From Fasciola hepatica (Eukaryota > Platyhelminthes > Trematoda > Plagiorchiida > Fasciolidae): 64,000 nucleotides of DNA. Shown piece by piece: positions 1 through 12,317 of the stretch. The DNA is taken from assembly GCA_948099385.1 (NCBI GenBank), contig CANUEZ040000105.1, positions 2,305,001-2,369,000 on the forward strand, in the 5' to 3' direction. The notes under the pieces are model-generated. The model saw only the letters and a program-made list of their open reading frames with translations, made no database searches and was not told the origin of the DNA. Made by a program: the position numbers and the translations under genes. How positions within the stretch are numbered: position 1 is the first letter of the stretch; the number at the start of each line of letters is the position of its first letter.

Positions 1-869
1 TTCCGGCTCGTGGCTTTAGACTTTTGGATGTGGGTTTTGGATGTGGGTTTCCAACTATTTATATTGTAACATGCCATGCTGTTCTGAATTGGACCATGAT
101 TTGACATCATGATTGGTATGCCTATTCGAATTTTATTAATCAAATGATCTGAAATTCATAAATCACTGGGACAACGATTCTTTTTCTTTTTTTCTTCCGC
201 ATCGACTCGGGTAAATTTTACTCTTTAGTTGCAGATCAATAATTCTGAAATATTCTGACCTCAGAAGATAAATACAGTAAATAACACAAACGTGGAACAT
301 TAGGTTTACCAAGCGAACCACTGGTGATTCTCGGTCAAGACCGGTCAAGTAAATGCTGTATGAGCTAGCGAAACGAATACGCAACTGTCGTTATTTTTCT
401 GTCCGTCAGTCTTAAGGGTTCAGATGGATTCCAGTTCCACCAACTGCATTCACAAACCCATCACAGCACAAGCATTTTCACCTACAGTTAACCGGGTCTC
501 GTCCACTTTGGCGCTCCGCTCATACGGTCTAGAGCTAAGGATGACCGCTTAGTTTAGCACGAGATTATCTTAACCCAGGCGCACACATCTATTCTGCATT
601 CATGCCACGTACCTGTCCTCGAAGAACATATAAGGACCAGTCATGTTGCTTTCCATTGGTTAGGCTCAGTTTTTGATTGTTTATTCTCCTGTGGATAAAT
701 GTTCTGTCTAGATAATAATCCACATCGTTTTATGCACAAAAGTCTGACAACCCCGTACATTGCTTTATGATCCCACCTTAGGCCTAACATTTTCATACGG
801 GTAGTACAAAAATATCGGTAACTTTACTTTCATGCACCTAGCTTCCGTGAGACGTGAGACGGCTTCATG
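1..869. other. Unannotated flank, no gene seen
   Basis: This stretch has only short, stop-limited frames in all directions, and I recognise no domain, tRNA-like box or satellite in it. It lies just beyond the 3' end of the minus-strand LINE. Part of it could be that element's 3' untranslated tail, but no poly(A) or short tandem tail marks a boundary. Confidence 0.5.
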
Positions 870-891
870 GATGCTCGAATGGCGACGGTCT

Positions 892-1546
892 TTACGCAAA
901 GCTCTGATGTGAGACACACGCACAGGAAAATTCAGTTCGCTTCCAATTCCGAAAGTCGTAGACAGACTGGAGTCTTAACCACTCAAAGTAGGATTCGCTG
1001 GTTCGGATCCATGTTTTTGGTTGTCTTCCAAGAAGACAGTACATTCGTGAACGAAGAACAGGGCAGGGCACCATATTGAGATCTCCGTGTCTAGACGTTT
1101 AAGGACATGTCCAAACCAACGCAATTGTCATTGAACACTGACAGCTTTTCCATAGTGAAACATCCTAGGTACATTGTTGAAAGCATATCAGACCAAGACA
1201 CTTTTAGCATCCTTCGCAGAAACTAATGTTCAAACCATTCCAGTTTCCTGCAGTTGTTGAAGCACAGTGGCCACATTCCATAGCCGTAGGTCCGTGTTGG
1301 GAGAACAGAGACCCGCAATACGCGGACTTTGTTCCGTAGGCTGATTTCATTGACTAACAAGGGTACGCTGAAAAACTGAGTGAACACAAATCCGGCACCG
1401 GTAATGCGCAACTTGACTTCCTCTTTTACTTGATCTTTTGAAAGGACCTTAGATCCCAGATATTTGAAGTTTGGACAGTGCTCGTTGACGAATGTTGGTT
1501 GTACGGACTGTGAAGTGTGTTTTGAACTGATCTCAACCTTCGACAC
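892..1546 (-). pseudogene. LINE A reverse transcriptase C-terminal segment remnant
   Basis: The frame from 1546 to 1223 reads through FKYLGSKVLSKD, EVKLRITGAGFVF, ISLRNKVRVLRVSVLPTRTY and RKLEWFEH. These are the hallmark 3' segments of APE-type LINE RTs ('FKYLGS...ISLRTKxRVFxASVLPTLLYG...RKLEVFEH'). A shifted frame just downstream gives RRMLKVSWSDMLS. The frame at 1074-892 gives QPKTWIRTSESYFEWL, the usual 'GGQxKTW' C-terminal tail. The colinear order fixes the strand. There is one frameshift near 1220 and at least one more near 1080. Confidence 0.85.
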
Positions 1547-1779
1547 ATTGATCTCTATTTCCCATGGCTCTTGCGAGCTAACCTGCGCAACTCAAAACCG
1601 GATGTAAGGCGGTTGGGCTGTCTACAACGATGGCAATATTTTTCGGGAATTCCTCATAGGTGAAAAAGGCTTTGGTTTCCAGCTGAATACCAGAAAATCG
1701 GTGAGTGCCTGACACATTATCCAATCGACGGTATAGTTGAACTGCACTAGCGAAAAGGGACAGCCTAGCCATCATTGCA

Positions 1780-2659
1780 CTCTCCTCAGCGTATGTGTAG
1801 TTGCGCAGAAATATATATGCCTTGTACTACTTCAAGAGACTGACAAGTTTTGGGGATATCCATTTCACTTGTGTTACAGTCCAAATTGATTCTCTGCCGA
1901 CTGAGCCAAATGCAAGCCGAAAATTAATAAAACAAGCTGCAGTTTGTTGCCGAAATTCGTACCAATGTTTTATTGCTCCGCAGAGGGTGAATGCTTAATC
2001 CACGCATCTTCCTTCACGGTAGAAACTTCTTTGTTTGAGGCGAGTGTGCGCGTCCCGCACCGCTGAGAGTCGGTTCAATAAAAACACGGAGAATATTTTG
2101 AAGGTCATTTCGATCAGATCGATGCCACCGTATTTGACAAGCACACCGTCTCGTTACCTTTATTCGTAAAGGGAGTAATGTTGAGGTTGGAATTCGTTCT
2201 TCATCCGGGATTCAGCAGAAACTAGTTAGGAGCCTCCCGAATAATGCCGAAAGACATGATTCAAATATCTACTGTGTGATGCCGTCATCCCCAGGGGATT
2301 TCTGACTCCTCAGATTGTTTTACACAGGTGATATATTCCTGACATAGCAGGTTGCTAACAAAGTGGTAGAGTCCAACCTATTGCCCAAATTTGGTTCACA
2401 GAGCTTGCCACGGACTGGTTCAGTAAACAGTCGAAATTTTCGGCTCATCGCTGCATCTTTTTAGCCTGTTCTGGAATTCAAAGCTCAGTGTCGTCGCCGA
2501 GGAGGGGCTCTGTAGACGGATTGAGCGAAAGAGATTTGAAAAGTCACTACACTTAGCTTCAGCCTGCACAGTTTCTGTCATTTTGGTGTAGTAGTTGTTG
2601 CGGTCGCTTCTGGCCCAAAGGGGCTTTTCGCAGAATTTCACGGAACTCTGAGTAACCAC
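1780..2659 (-). pseudogene. LINE A linker and reverse transcriptase core remnant
   Basis: The frame at 2659-2420 carries DRNNYYTKMTETVQAEAKC and FSNLFRSIR, the typical segment between the endonuclease and RT domains. From about 2230 down to 1780, overlapping frames show in turn a 'KGNETVC' stretch (family: KKG....CENYRGISL), an AVRDARTR stretch, then TAACFINFRLAFGSVGRES. The last corresponds to RT motif A ('VDFxAAFDSVDRES'). The first catalytic Asp of motif A is changed (FRLAFGSV), and stops split the domain, so RT activity is lost. Confidence 0.75.
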
Positions 2660-2999
2660 TCAGGCAGATAACTGAAGAGTCACCCCTGAAATCCAGTCCT
2701 CTGTCGTCGCCGTGCAATTCCCACATGGTCCAAAGCGAATCGTTTGGTTGAAGCCTTCCGAGAAATCCATTGATATTCCACTAGCACTTTCCCACCTACG
2801 AATGTGGTGACTAGATGAGAGTCATTTGTGTTCCAGATCGCCTGAAGCTTTTTCGATTATTTCAACTATGGTTCGTTAACCCGCTTTGGAGCTCAGTTTT
2901 CGCAGTGGTTGGGAAAAGGAATCTCGCAGTGTGCGCACGCATGAGGATGTGGTCGGTGCCATTCTTGTTCCCATATCTCGATAGGAACTGCAGTTCCCG

Positions 3000-3592
3000 A
3001 TCGAGGATGACCAAAATAATCTTATTATGTTGTGGTCAACCTGATGCGCTGTATGACTGCAATTAGAACTTCATGTTGGAAGGCTTGGGGGATTTGGTTG
3101 ACTGTTGGGCTGTTGAAGTCAGCGAAGCTGCCGAGAATTTTTTCCATCACATCGCTGCTTTATGAGACCATATCTTCCCGAAATTTGTCCAGTTGCCTGC
3201 TTGAAGACGATAATGCGGGCTTTCCTATCCCCTGCAACAGAAAGAATGTCATGTTTCGGATCACTGTTCATCACCTCCTGTAGTCTGTCGTAGAACTCGT
3301 ATTCTGTCACTTCTTCGGCTGCCACGGACGGGACATAGACCGCGATAACCGAAATGTTTAGCTGCGAGCATCGATAACAAGCTGAGGCGAGTCAAGGAGA
3401 TATCGGGTTTCATTCGAGCATGGTCTTGTTAGCCTTGTTACTGACAGATATTGCGATGCCTTGCAGACCACAGTTGTCCTTTGGTCCATTGTATTATAGA
3501 TAGTAACCGTTGCCTACTCTGGGGACCCTTACATACCGGGTGCCAGAATTAATCAGCCAAACTTTAGACAGACATGATATTTCAAAGCGGCA
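3000..3592 (-). pseudogene. LINE A endonuclease domain remnant
   Basis: Minus-strand frames from 3592 downward resemble the exonuclease-endonuclease-phosphatase fold domain of animal LINEs. One frame contains GLQGIAISVSNKANK, matching the usual 'GVALAL..KAN.ALL' strand. Another contains NISVIAVYVPS, matching 'ISVIAVYAPT'. The next contains EFYDRLQEVM and then DILSVAGDRKARI, where the family normally has 'VAGDFNAR'. The Asn of the GDxNA catalytic motif is replaced by Arg-Lys here. Several frameshifts and stops interrupt it, so it is inactive. Confidence 0.8.
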
Positions 3593-3990
3593 GTCACAGT
3601 CGCTTTTGTGCGGTGATGGTTTGCCTCCAGATATCCAATAGTGTTCTTACATTCACTATAGGATTTCGATGTAATTTCGAGTGGTAAGGCCTCCAGCTCG
3701 CATATTTTCACCTCGACCGAGCGAGATAAAGAGGCGCTTCCCTCCCTAGGATTCTGTGTGTATGGAGGGACTACCATGCAGGGCCTTTGAAATCAGGTAC
3801 GATAATGGCGTCCGCGGTGCCGCTAGTCACTTTGTTCGAGGTAGCTTCTCTAATCCGTGCACAAACAAATGGTACCTTTTGGGTAACATGAAAATTTGTG
3901 GATTGAGTGCCGGTGACCAAACAAGTGGTCCATACCCCTTTTGATAAGCGCTCTGCCCAACGAATCCTAGTGAATCCTACAACTAGCTGC

Positions 3991-4985
3991 ACGAGAGGCA
4001 AAGGATAATGGCCTCATTTACAGAATATATATGATGGTGGATATAGATTTGAGATAGGAAACAGAACATTTGAGCTTACTGATACCAGTTACCTTTCTAT
4101 CACCACATCAAATAGGTAATATTGAAAACAAGTATTCATAGGGGAGCGACACCACAGTTGACCCACGGCATTCATGCACCCACAATCACACTTCCCTGAA
4201 AAAGTGCGGAATTTTCTCCCGCCGATAATGTAATCTTAAACTAAAATAGCAAACAATTCTGTGCTCAACTTGACCTTTTTCCTGATCAGACTTTCCTTTG
4301 GCATCGGATAATTTATCACAGATTCTGATGTATCGTGAACGACAATTATCCTCAAATTAGTGTATGGTGCAATTAAAATACTAATTATTTGCAAATATTA
4401 ATGGTCCATGGTTTTACCAGTTTCCGCCGTGACAAGACTGCACATTAGCGGGAAGTGATCGCTAGTGTGCTTCCATGACCCCGGGGAAGTACGCAGAAAG
4501 GCTTTCTTAAGCCGAAGATGAAGTTACGTCTGACAGGTTAAAGTATCGAGGTTAGACGAAATCCAATCTCAGAACCGGTTGACGGGCAATATCTGGTTCG
4601 AGGCACTGTGTTCCTAGAAAATACACTCCAGCGAATAAACACGGAGAGAGATAGTTTATCGGTCTAAAAACATCCACAAGATGGACGTAGCAGAGAAGCA
4701 CATGGGCCTTCCCTCGAAGGCGGGGGAAGCCATCGCACTACTTTGGGCAGTCGTCGCCATCAAAAGTATGCTGCCTCGTGCACGTCCTACTTGCTCTATT
4801 ATGTGGATGAGGCTGGTGACTGAATCCGAAAAGCAGATTGAGAACAAAACACCAGCGAAGACAAGGCGGAAGGTATGCCAAAACCAGGTTTCACATGACA
4901 GACCAGAAGAAGTTCCTTCATAGGTTCAAGTTCCAATGTTGAGTTAGAGCCCCACTAACTTTTAGGACAAACGTTTGGGTCAAAG
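3991..4985. other. Spacer between two head-to-head LINEs
   Basis: About 1 kb separates the LINE A 5' region from the first LINE B coding sequence. Its open frames (for example 80 codons on the plus strand at 4681-4923) have no recognisable domain. Given the head-to-head layout, part is probably untranslated leader of one or both LINEs. No internal promoter motif can be assigned from sequence alone. Confidence 0.4.
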
Positions 4986-5289
4986 GCTCCGGATGAGATG
5001 CCCAAAGAAATATTCCTGTTGTTCGAGCAGCCGCTAAGTACAAATTGCCCAGGAATCTCCAGCTGTCACTTGGTAAACATGTCTTATCCCCCTGCTCCCA
5101 ATCCTTCACGTCCCATTCCTAAATCGATACGAGAAGCCAAGGTGATTCGTGACCGAGAAGGTGTAGCTGACCATAAAGGTAATGAATTGGAGACAGGGGG
5201 AAATAGAGAATCCATTCTCAAACCTAAGTATCCTCTTCAATCAATTGATTTCGAAGCCCACACTTTTTGCTAAACTGGGCAACTGCCTG

Positions 5290-6010
5290 CCCCAACCAGA
5301 ACTCTTGAGACTTTTAAAATAGACGTAGGCTGTGTCTCCGAAACACATGTACCAGACGAAATTCAGTGATGAGCCTTCTCCGCCTATCGGGCGGTTCGGT
5401 GTCTGGTTCCCGTGGTCAGGCTGACTCTGACAGCACCCTGAGTATTAAAGCTGAATGTTCACTGCTCGACCAGATCCCAGGCAGCAGTCATCTGTGTGTA
5501 CTTCGGGTTGATGACCCTGTGCATGTCAACAGTAACAGACCGAAGGATGGATGCTATTTATAGTTTCAGTGCATGCCCTAACTGAATGTAGCCCTCCTGA
5601 GGCTAAATACGAATTCTATCGTGATTTGTCTCAACTGCTGCGCAGCATGCGCACTACGGACATTATGGTTGTTGCTGGTGATTCCAGTGTTTAGGTTGGA
5701 AGCCTAGACGAGACATATAGGCAGACAAGACGCCGATTAGTCATTCTAACCCATCTGTTCGATGATGATTTGCGACTCATCCGACTATGTTCTGATCGAG
5801 GGACATTCGTAGCGAGTACAAATTTCTCGTACAAAATGCGGCATCGGCTAACCTGGCGTCCTCCTGAGCCTTCGCAATGATGTATTCAGATAGAACAAGT
5901 CGGTGATGGTCACTGCTCGTGTGGATCAAACCAATAATGTCAGTCAGTTTGGTCCACGTCTGTCGACACTGATCACTCTGATGTCTGAGTGAGTTACAGC
6001 CTACCACTCG
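5290..6010 (+). pseudogene. LINE B endonuclease domain remnant
   Basis: A plus-strand frame near 5305 reads TLETFKIDVGCVSETH, the first strand and 'SET' metal-binding motif of LINE AP-endonucleases. It is followed by VSGSRGQADSDSTLSIKAE at about 5397 and HVNSNRPKDGCYL at about 5522. Further pieces read VVAGDSSV-like (family 'VAGDFNAQ') near 5670 and LTWRP-like text on a shifted frame near 5850. The domain order and spacing match full-length relatives. Multiple stops and shifts make it non-functional. Confidence 0.8.
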
Positions 6011-6229
6011 TCAGTGACCGAAACAACGTCAAAGTCAGCAGTCTCCCGCAGCTTCCACTGGACGATAATCACCGACCAGCTTTCCAAGCAGAATTATCCA
6101 CCAGGTTATCCATGCAGTCAGACGCTCATGATCCAGAAGAGTGCTAGACAGAGATCAAACCGGCTCTATGAGAAGCTGCTGATGCTGCCCAAGTTCTAAC
6201 AACCAGACGCACACAAAACAATGGATATC

Positions 6230-6945
6230 TACTTCTTCGTGTGCCCTGTTTGATGGGCGCAGATCGATTCTTCGGGATTTTAGATGTGGTGAGGCAAGGC
6301 TATGCTTTAAGTGCCAACTGATTTGGAGTCTGAGAAAGGACCGTGAGCCGTGGTGGGTTGCGAACTGTAGGGAAATTGAAAATCTGCGGCGATTTGCAAC
6401 AACTGCAACCTTTTCCGTCTAGTCAAAAATACCAGTCTATGAAAGCCAGGCTTTAGCAAACAAATAAAAGATGCCATTGACTAAATAATTTAGACTCAGG
6501 AGCGTCGTCTAGTTTGTTGGGGGGAGCAGTTCGATAAACATTTTAATTGGCCTTTACGCACGACAGGTTTTCTAAGCAGCACCCTAGTTATAGCCGTAGT
6601 TGTAGATACCGATCCTCCGTCGGGAGTCGAAGTTCTTCTTAAGATAATCTATCCAAAGCTAGATACGACTGCCAGACAGGACGGGTGGCTCTACCCTGAA
6701 ACAGGGGTTAAAAAAGCTCCTCCGTTCGAGATGAGAGAAGAAACAAGTTCCACAGAGTTGATGTAAATCGACCATCTTGCCGATTTACAAGGAAGGCGGC
6801 AGGTATTTTTGTGAAAACCGTCAGGGAATAAGTCTGGTTAGAACCGCATCGGAACTAACCGCTGGTATTATTTGCCATCGCTCATCAGACTCTCGCGTAC
6901 AGTACTTTTGTGAGAATCAAGCTGGGTTTAGACCTGGTCACCTTT
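6230..6945 (+). pseudogene. LINE B linker and first RT segment
   Basis: After REPWWVANCREIENL near 6338 (typical linker 'REPWWVANAKEME'), the frame at about 6612 gives PPSGVEVLLKIIYPKL and, near 6770, ILPIYKEGGRYFCENRQGIS, matching 'VIVPIFKKG.R..CENHRGIS'. The segment ends at CENQAGFRPGHL near 6945, a clean match to the 'EEQAGFRPGRG' block that precedes RT motif A. Similarity stops abruptly there and different sequence follows. Confidence 0.8.
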
Positions 6946-7324
6946 TGTAAGCATCGTATCTTTAAATTCCACAATGGACCTTCCAAATATGCCTGCGATA
7001 GAAACCATGAAGGTAGATATCATTTCGCCATCAGAGATAAAAGTTATCCGGAAAACATTTTTCTTGAAATAGTAAAAAGCGGCTGGACCCAGTCGGTTAT
7101 CTTCATCTTTTTTCAAGGACGGTTAGCTTTGGTATCAGAATTACCAAAACTCTGGAAAATTTGGGTTTACCAGGAGGAACAGTGTGAATGGATGACTGTG
7201 GCGATTTACACCGAAGGTGACAAAGCTTTATGAGAACCACTGGGGAGATAATTTGGTAAGTTACATCCAGACTACTCGTAAGTATTATTCTTCACCGATT
7301 GCTCAGCGGTCGCCGAAGTTACAC

Positions 7325-7990
7325 CCACAAGAATCAAGTCCCTTTCGGGCAGGGTTGGGGTCGTGTACGGGCAAAGATTTTATGAGCTCACCGTCTTTGT
7401 CTTCCTTGATCTGAAAACGGCATTCGACCCAGTCGATAACAGAGTTCTATATAGCTACCTCTCACTAAAGAATTTACTGGAGAAATTTTGTTCCGTCATT
7501 GTACGTGAACATACGAAACCTACTTTGTGCTTACGGTGATCTTCCACCCAAGTTTACTATGTGATTATTGTGCATCAGGGTTGCTTTATTTTGTCCTTCC
7601 TTCTCAACTTTGCAGATGAAATGGTTCTTGAGATAGCTCTATCCTCGTGAGAATAATGGTATCGATATGTGCACAGGCAGTAAACTGTGTGACTTAGAAT
7701 TTGCGGACGACATTGTTCTTCTGACTGAAGCTCCAGGTAAGCTGCACGGTGTTCTAGATAGCTTAAACAAAAGAGCAGCTATGTTTGGGATGCTTTTCAG
7801 ACCGTCACACAGTAAAATGCTGCGGCAGAATTAGGTTGGCTCTACACTGAACGATATACTGGCAGGGGAAGACCTGGCTGATTTGTGAAGGCTTCGTTAA
7901 CTTGGCGGTTGCATCTCACCACAAGGTCAGATATGCAAATAGAACCGGAAGAATAACTCCACTAACCTTATTATGCTGACCTACAGTCAG
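7325..7990 (+). pseudogene. LINE B second RT segment, motifs A to C
   Basis: The segment starts with a second, diverged copy of the GFRPG block (SSPFRAGLGSCTGKDF near 7337). It then gives FVFLDLKTAFDPVDNRVLYS at about 7399, which is RT motif A with its Asp intact. Near 7693 it gives DLEFADDIVLLTEAPGK, the catalytic FADD box of motif C. Near 7782 comes MFGMLFRPSHSKML, and near 7890 LGGCISPQGQI on a shifted frame. Both catalytic motifs are preserved as words, but stops lie between them. Confidence 0.85.
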
Positions 7991-9457
7991 ATCGTTTATC
8001 AGTAGTATAAGTAGCACTAGCAGTAACAGTAATGTTGGCAATAGCATAGGTATTTTTTACTGTTGTCGCTAGAAGAGGAGTACCAGTGTATCCGATTGAC
8101 GTAACAAAGCAATTTCTTCCTTCTCGTGGACAGACTGAATATATGTCCAACTCTTTTTCGGTGGAAGATCTAGTAAATATTGACTTGTGTTTCAATTAAG
8201 GCTGTGAAATTTAGAGACTACCACACGGAACCAGCGGTCTAATGCATTCTCCAAAACTTTCGCCACGAGACTTGCACTTTTAACCTTCATCGGGAACCGC
8301 AGATTTTTGTTTCATAGTCTTTTAAAGATTGCATGAAAATCATTTCTTCTTACGGTGCCGTCGTCACAAGATGCATCATGAGTAAATGCAAATTTAGATC
8401 GCATGCTAAGCATACCGCAACTGGCCCTTTTTTGGCAGACTAATAAAATGTGTGGTCGCAACAGGTCAATAAGAATGGGTGTCTGGCAGAAACAGGAACT
8501 GTTTCCCTAGGGGTTAATTCTTGCGAGAGATTGAAAGACTTGACAGCGCTCCGGCGACGAATCTAAAATGTCAGCCTATGGAGCTCCAAGTGAGCTAAAA
8601 TAACGCAAAGTAATCCTTTATTATCCGTGGTCATCCACTGGATGAGTAGTCATCAGATGTGATGATGATGAGAATTGGCCGTCAGATATTTTTCCCTGTG
8701 ATATCCTGAATATCTTAAGACAGCTAAGATGTTGTCTGGTATGCGCAGTAGTAGACTTTACTCGAATATCTTGGATAAAATCCAGTGCTAACGAGCATTA
8801 ATGTCGTTTCGCGAGTTCGCATCACATTAATCGTATGTTTGCATTCCAGAAAAGCCGGGTGATTTGTCCGCATGTAGTTCAACGCAATTGTCAATAGGGG
8901 TGGGTTACCAACCTTTGGCATTTTATCACAAGTAGTTACTTGTGCAAATTAAATCTGCATTAACAATTGAGAGGGGGGTGTAGCCTCGCTGGAAATGTTC
9001 AGTTTCTCGCGAAGAATCAAACAGGCTATCATCCTTCGTGTATATATTAATTATTTTGGGAGTTTTATGAATAGCCAAGAAGGAGCATCATGAACTTAAC
9101 GATTTTCATCCGATATATTATTTAAAAAGGCAAGGACTAGCAATATAAACACATTTGATCAGCATTTCTGTTTTAGTGACAGGTTGTCTACACAATAGTG
9201 AGAATATACGATCCGTAGGAATCAGTGACTCCTTTGAATGTCTCAAGCCGGTGCTGGACTTTGAAATTCTGTACGTAAGTCAAAGTTGTTAGTACGGACT
9301 GATTGTGTGACGGGTGAAACTGAGAAGTTTAAATGTTAGGTAATATGGTTGCGAGTTGATGAACTAGTGGTAATAGACGGGGAGGGCAGAGCTTCCGTAG
9401 CTGCCATAGTAAAACCAGTCACTGTGTTCCGAACTGCTTTTGTATAGACAAATCGAT
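7991..9457. other. No recognised gene
   Basis: Only short frames are present. One 74-codon minus-strand frame (7971-8195) is rich in Thr and Ser and overlaps the LINE end. I see no domain, tRNA-like boxes or long tandem repeat. Base composition is similar to the flanks. Confidence 0.4.
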
Positions 9458-9754
9458 TTAGAGTTTGTGAATGATCTCGGTCTGGATAAGTCTGACTGAC
9501 TTTCGGTTCTCACACAACATGGTGGAAAGGAATGCTTTGATCGGATTAACTCGTTTCCAAATGTCGAGTTGATAAGGATTGTTTTGTGAATTGACTGAGA
9601 AAATAATCGAATTTCCTACTGCAATGGATAGGTTGCTAAAAGGCGATACTTTTTCTGGTTTCTGATTAGCATCTGATGCTACGTCACAAAGTTGGACAAA
9701 ATCATATATATCATGATTAAACGATTTTGAGGCCTCCCGAACGCCCTTTTTCAC
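9458..9754 (-). CDS. Candidate coding exon, unknown function
   Basis: An open frame of 98 codons begins with a GTG rather than an ATG, so if real it would be an internal exon. The composition is protein-like (for example FVQLCDVASDANQKPEK and DIWKRVNPIKAF) without low complexity. I recognise no domain or membrane segment. A possible donor (GTCAGT) lies inside the frame, and no strong acceptor is visible upstream. It could equally be a remnant of an unrecognised transposon or chance. Confidence 0.15.
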   Translation of the reverse strand: MKKGVREASKSFNHDIYDFVQLCDVASDANQKPEKVSPFSNLSIAVGNSIIFSVNSQNNPYQLDIWKRVNPIKAFLSTMLCENRKSVRLIQTEIIHKL

Positions 9755-12317
9755 CTTTACGGTGCAATTTGTTCACTGAATGGTCGATGTTAATCCGGAA
9801 TATAGTTCATCTCAGAAATAAAGCAAACACTATGGACTGTAAGATGATCGACCAGTGTTATGGGCACATGATCAAAACGATGTTGTGATGATTTATTGGA
9901 TAACCCAGGTGGCTCGGATTCGACTCTTGACACGAGAGAAAACTTTTCCACTTAGAACGGGCATGCTTCATTTAATTTGTTGCATGGTTTCTCAGTTCAT
10001 TTTGTCCTTGTATTGGGCACTCAGTGTGATTTGATGATGACTTGAAATTTACTGGTTTGCAAATTACCTAATGTTTTGTGGGTCTATTGCGTTTTCAGAA
10101 AAGTGCACTCTTAAGCAAGGGTGATTTGATGTGTTAGGCTTTTTTTATTTGTTTAGCAGGCACGGGAACATCACCAATGCGTTATTATTCTCGGTTACTG
10201 TTGGAAGACAACCACGGTATGCAGGTAAATGTATCTGTCACCAAGTCATAGCGTTTGAGTTACTAGTCGATCAATGGAACATAACAATTCGATGAATCCT
10301 TCACGTCTAGTTCTCGGAGAGGAGTTCCAAAGCTGAGCCGAAAAACGATTTGTGACACTGATTTCAAGCTAGTTTTAAACGTCAGTCTATTTGTTTTCCT
10401 TGTGGATAATCGGTGGGATCACTTTGAATACGAAACCCTGTGGAGTAAATCAGTTTTTTGGTCTACGGAAACTTAAGCGAAGCTTGAATGATCCGGAAAC
10501 GAGCGAGCTAAGCGATGGACGGGCATGAAACTCGATAGCAATTTAACTCTAATTTCCTGATGCGAATAACAATGCAGTTGAAGTGCATCGGTTCACTAGC
10601 AGTCCAAAAATTTAGTCAATCCCCTTTTGACATCGTTTTTGGAAATACTGCTACCTAACGGAACACCCCGTGTGTTTGCATCCAGCTGAGACCCTGGATC
10701 TGTCTTTACCGTCCGCACTAGACGTGAAAATTCAATAACACAAAAAAATCGGAAGCAAATTCACGGGTACTCGACTGAACGGACCCAGATTACATCTGAG
10801 TTATTCGAAGAAAGCCGATTGCCTAGTTTGAAAGCGAACAATTGAATTCAATGATAAATTCCCAACCCGGTTTCTCCCCACGCGTGCGAGTGAGTGAAAT
10901 ATTGGAAGGGCATGAATTCATAAGGTCACTGAACCACTAAGAATAATCGGCGTTTATGAGTTCCCAACTGGTCGGACGTGATATCAAGCCGGGTGAGAGA
11001 GCACAACAGTCTGAGGCCAATAGGGGTGTCGAAATATGAGTAAGTAATCCCAAAATGATCCTTGAGAAATAAACAATTTTGTGAACGAGCTCACTTACAG
11101 TGTTCAATCTACCGTCAAACTGCCGCACCTCATCTAACACAAGGGACCACGTAGGGAGATAGGAGTGTTGATTACCTTATGGCGACACTACGTCGAAAAA
11201 AGGTAGACAGTGGGGCTTTAAATGTTCAAGCCGCGTATTTAGTGATAATTATCGCCAGAGTAGCAGAAGTTCAGACAAGTGACCACTTGTAGATAAGGGC
11301 ACTAACGATCGGTTTTGGCTTGCTTATTGAGAGGGAGATGGCTTGTTTAATCGGATTGCTATAGCCTGTAATGCGAATAATTGTCTGCAAGTGACATTTC
11401 CGGAGCAGACGCCGGTAACTGAGTAAATGGGACGGGACGACTCAGTACGTTCGTCACGTGATTCGTTTTGTCCAAAAGTGCAGTAAATCCGCTTGTACCC
11501 GCCCGACTGAGCCAAGTTGGGTGGCGTTCAGGTGGACTGATAAAAAATAGAGGTCATGTGTATCGCCGCCGAGAGAACTGATACTTTTACCCGCTCTCCT
11601 AGCGAACATTTAGAGAGCGACGTGCCTTAACAACCCGTAAGACAGTGTGTGTATGTGGTAGGGAATGAGATCGACCGTAATCTGTGCGATTATGCCGCGA
11701 CACACACACGCACACACACATTGTGAGGATCTGACTGATTAAATTAGAGCTACCTACGGGCAGTGTAATATCGGGAGGGGGGAGGCTCTGACCATTGAAT
11801 CTGCATGCTGAAGGCAGTTGAGTTTACCGAATTGTGGATGGGTTTACGTAGAAGTGAATGCTTTTGTATATAAACGGGTGCCTGAGTAGAAACCAAATGC
11901 CGATTCTGTTTTCAAGTAGTTACTTGTGCCCATCAGGAACCCATAAATGGTGTCTGTCATGGTTCCTATTTATTCATGTCGTAATCGTTGTGGACAGAGA
12001 TTCCTAATATTATGGCAGTTACCCTACCATTCGGCCAATGTGGGTTGTTACAAGCGTACCGGAACAACTTTACCATCACAAGACTCACAGTGGGAGCTGT
12101 AGTCATACATGCTTTCGGTGATTTCGTTCTCAAGTCATTACAATAAAATCTACTTAAAAAAGAACCAATAAGAAGAGTTGGGAAAAAATCTCGCCAAGAA
12201 GGTAGCGAGAATTATGAGAGCCCCATTAGTGATGAGTCAATTTCAACCAAGAAATATGCGAAAAACCGGATTATGTATCGAGTTGACCACAAAGCTCATG
12301 CGTGACACAACTGACTG
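9755..12317. other. No recognised gene
   Basis: This stretch of about 2.5 kb contains only short frames. A CA-rich run occurs at about 11701-11720. Nothing here resembles a known transposon domain or structural RNA on inspection. Confidence 0.4.

Larger units (their letters stand above)
870..3990 (-). mobile_element. Decayed APE-type non-LTR retrotransposon (LINE A)
   Basis: This is a broken copy of a LINE coding for an apurinic-like endonuclease followed by a reverse transcriptase. Such elements copy themselves by target-primed reverse transcription. Reading the minus strand from 3.6 kb down to 0.89 kb, the pieces come in the order expected for one colinear copy: endonuclease, linker, RT core, RT C-terminal segment, C-terminal tail. 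Stops and frameshifts separate all of them, so no protein can be made. The 5' end is uncertain; frames at 3.55-4.0 kb may be its N-terminal part. It lies head-to-head with the plus-strand LINE that starts near 5 kb. Assignment to APE-type LINEs is firm; the clade (RTE-like or CR1-like) is not settled. Confidence 0.85.
4986..7990 (+). mobile_element. Decayed APE-type non-LTR retrotransposon (LINE B)
   Basis: A second LINE of the same general type, oriented opposite to LINE A. Coding remnants run in the expected order: an N-terminal stretch from about 5.0 kb, endonuclease at 5.3-6.0 kb, linker at 6.2-6.7 kb, RT at 6.75-7.99 kb. Every domain carries stops and frame changes. The similarity ends near 7990, soon after the 'LGGCISPQG' block, so the last part of the RT C-terminus and the 3' end are missing or unrecognisable. 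An unexplained stretch of about 380 bp sits inside the RT between two copies of the same motif, so this may be two overlapping fragments rather than one copy. Confidence 0.85.
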
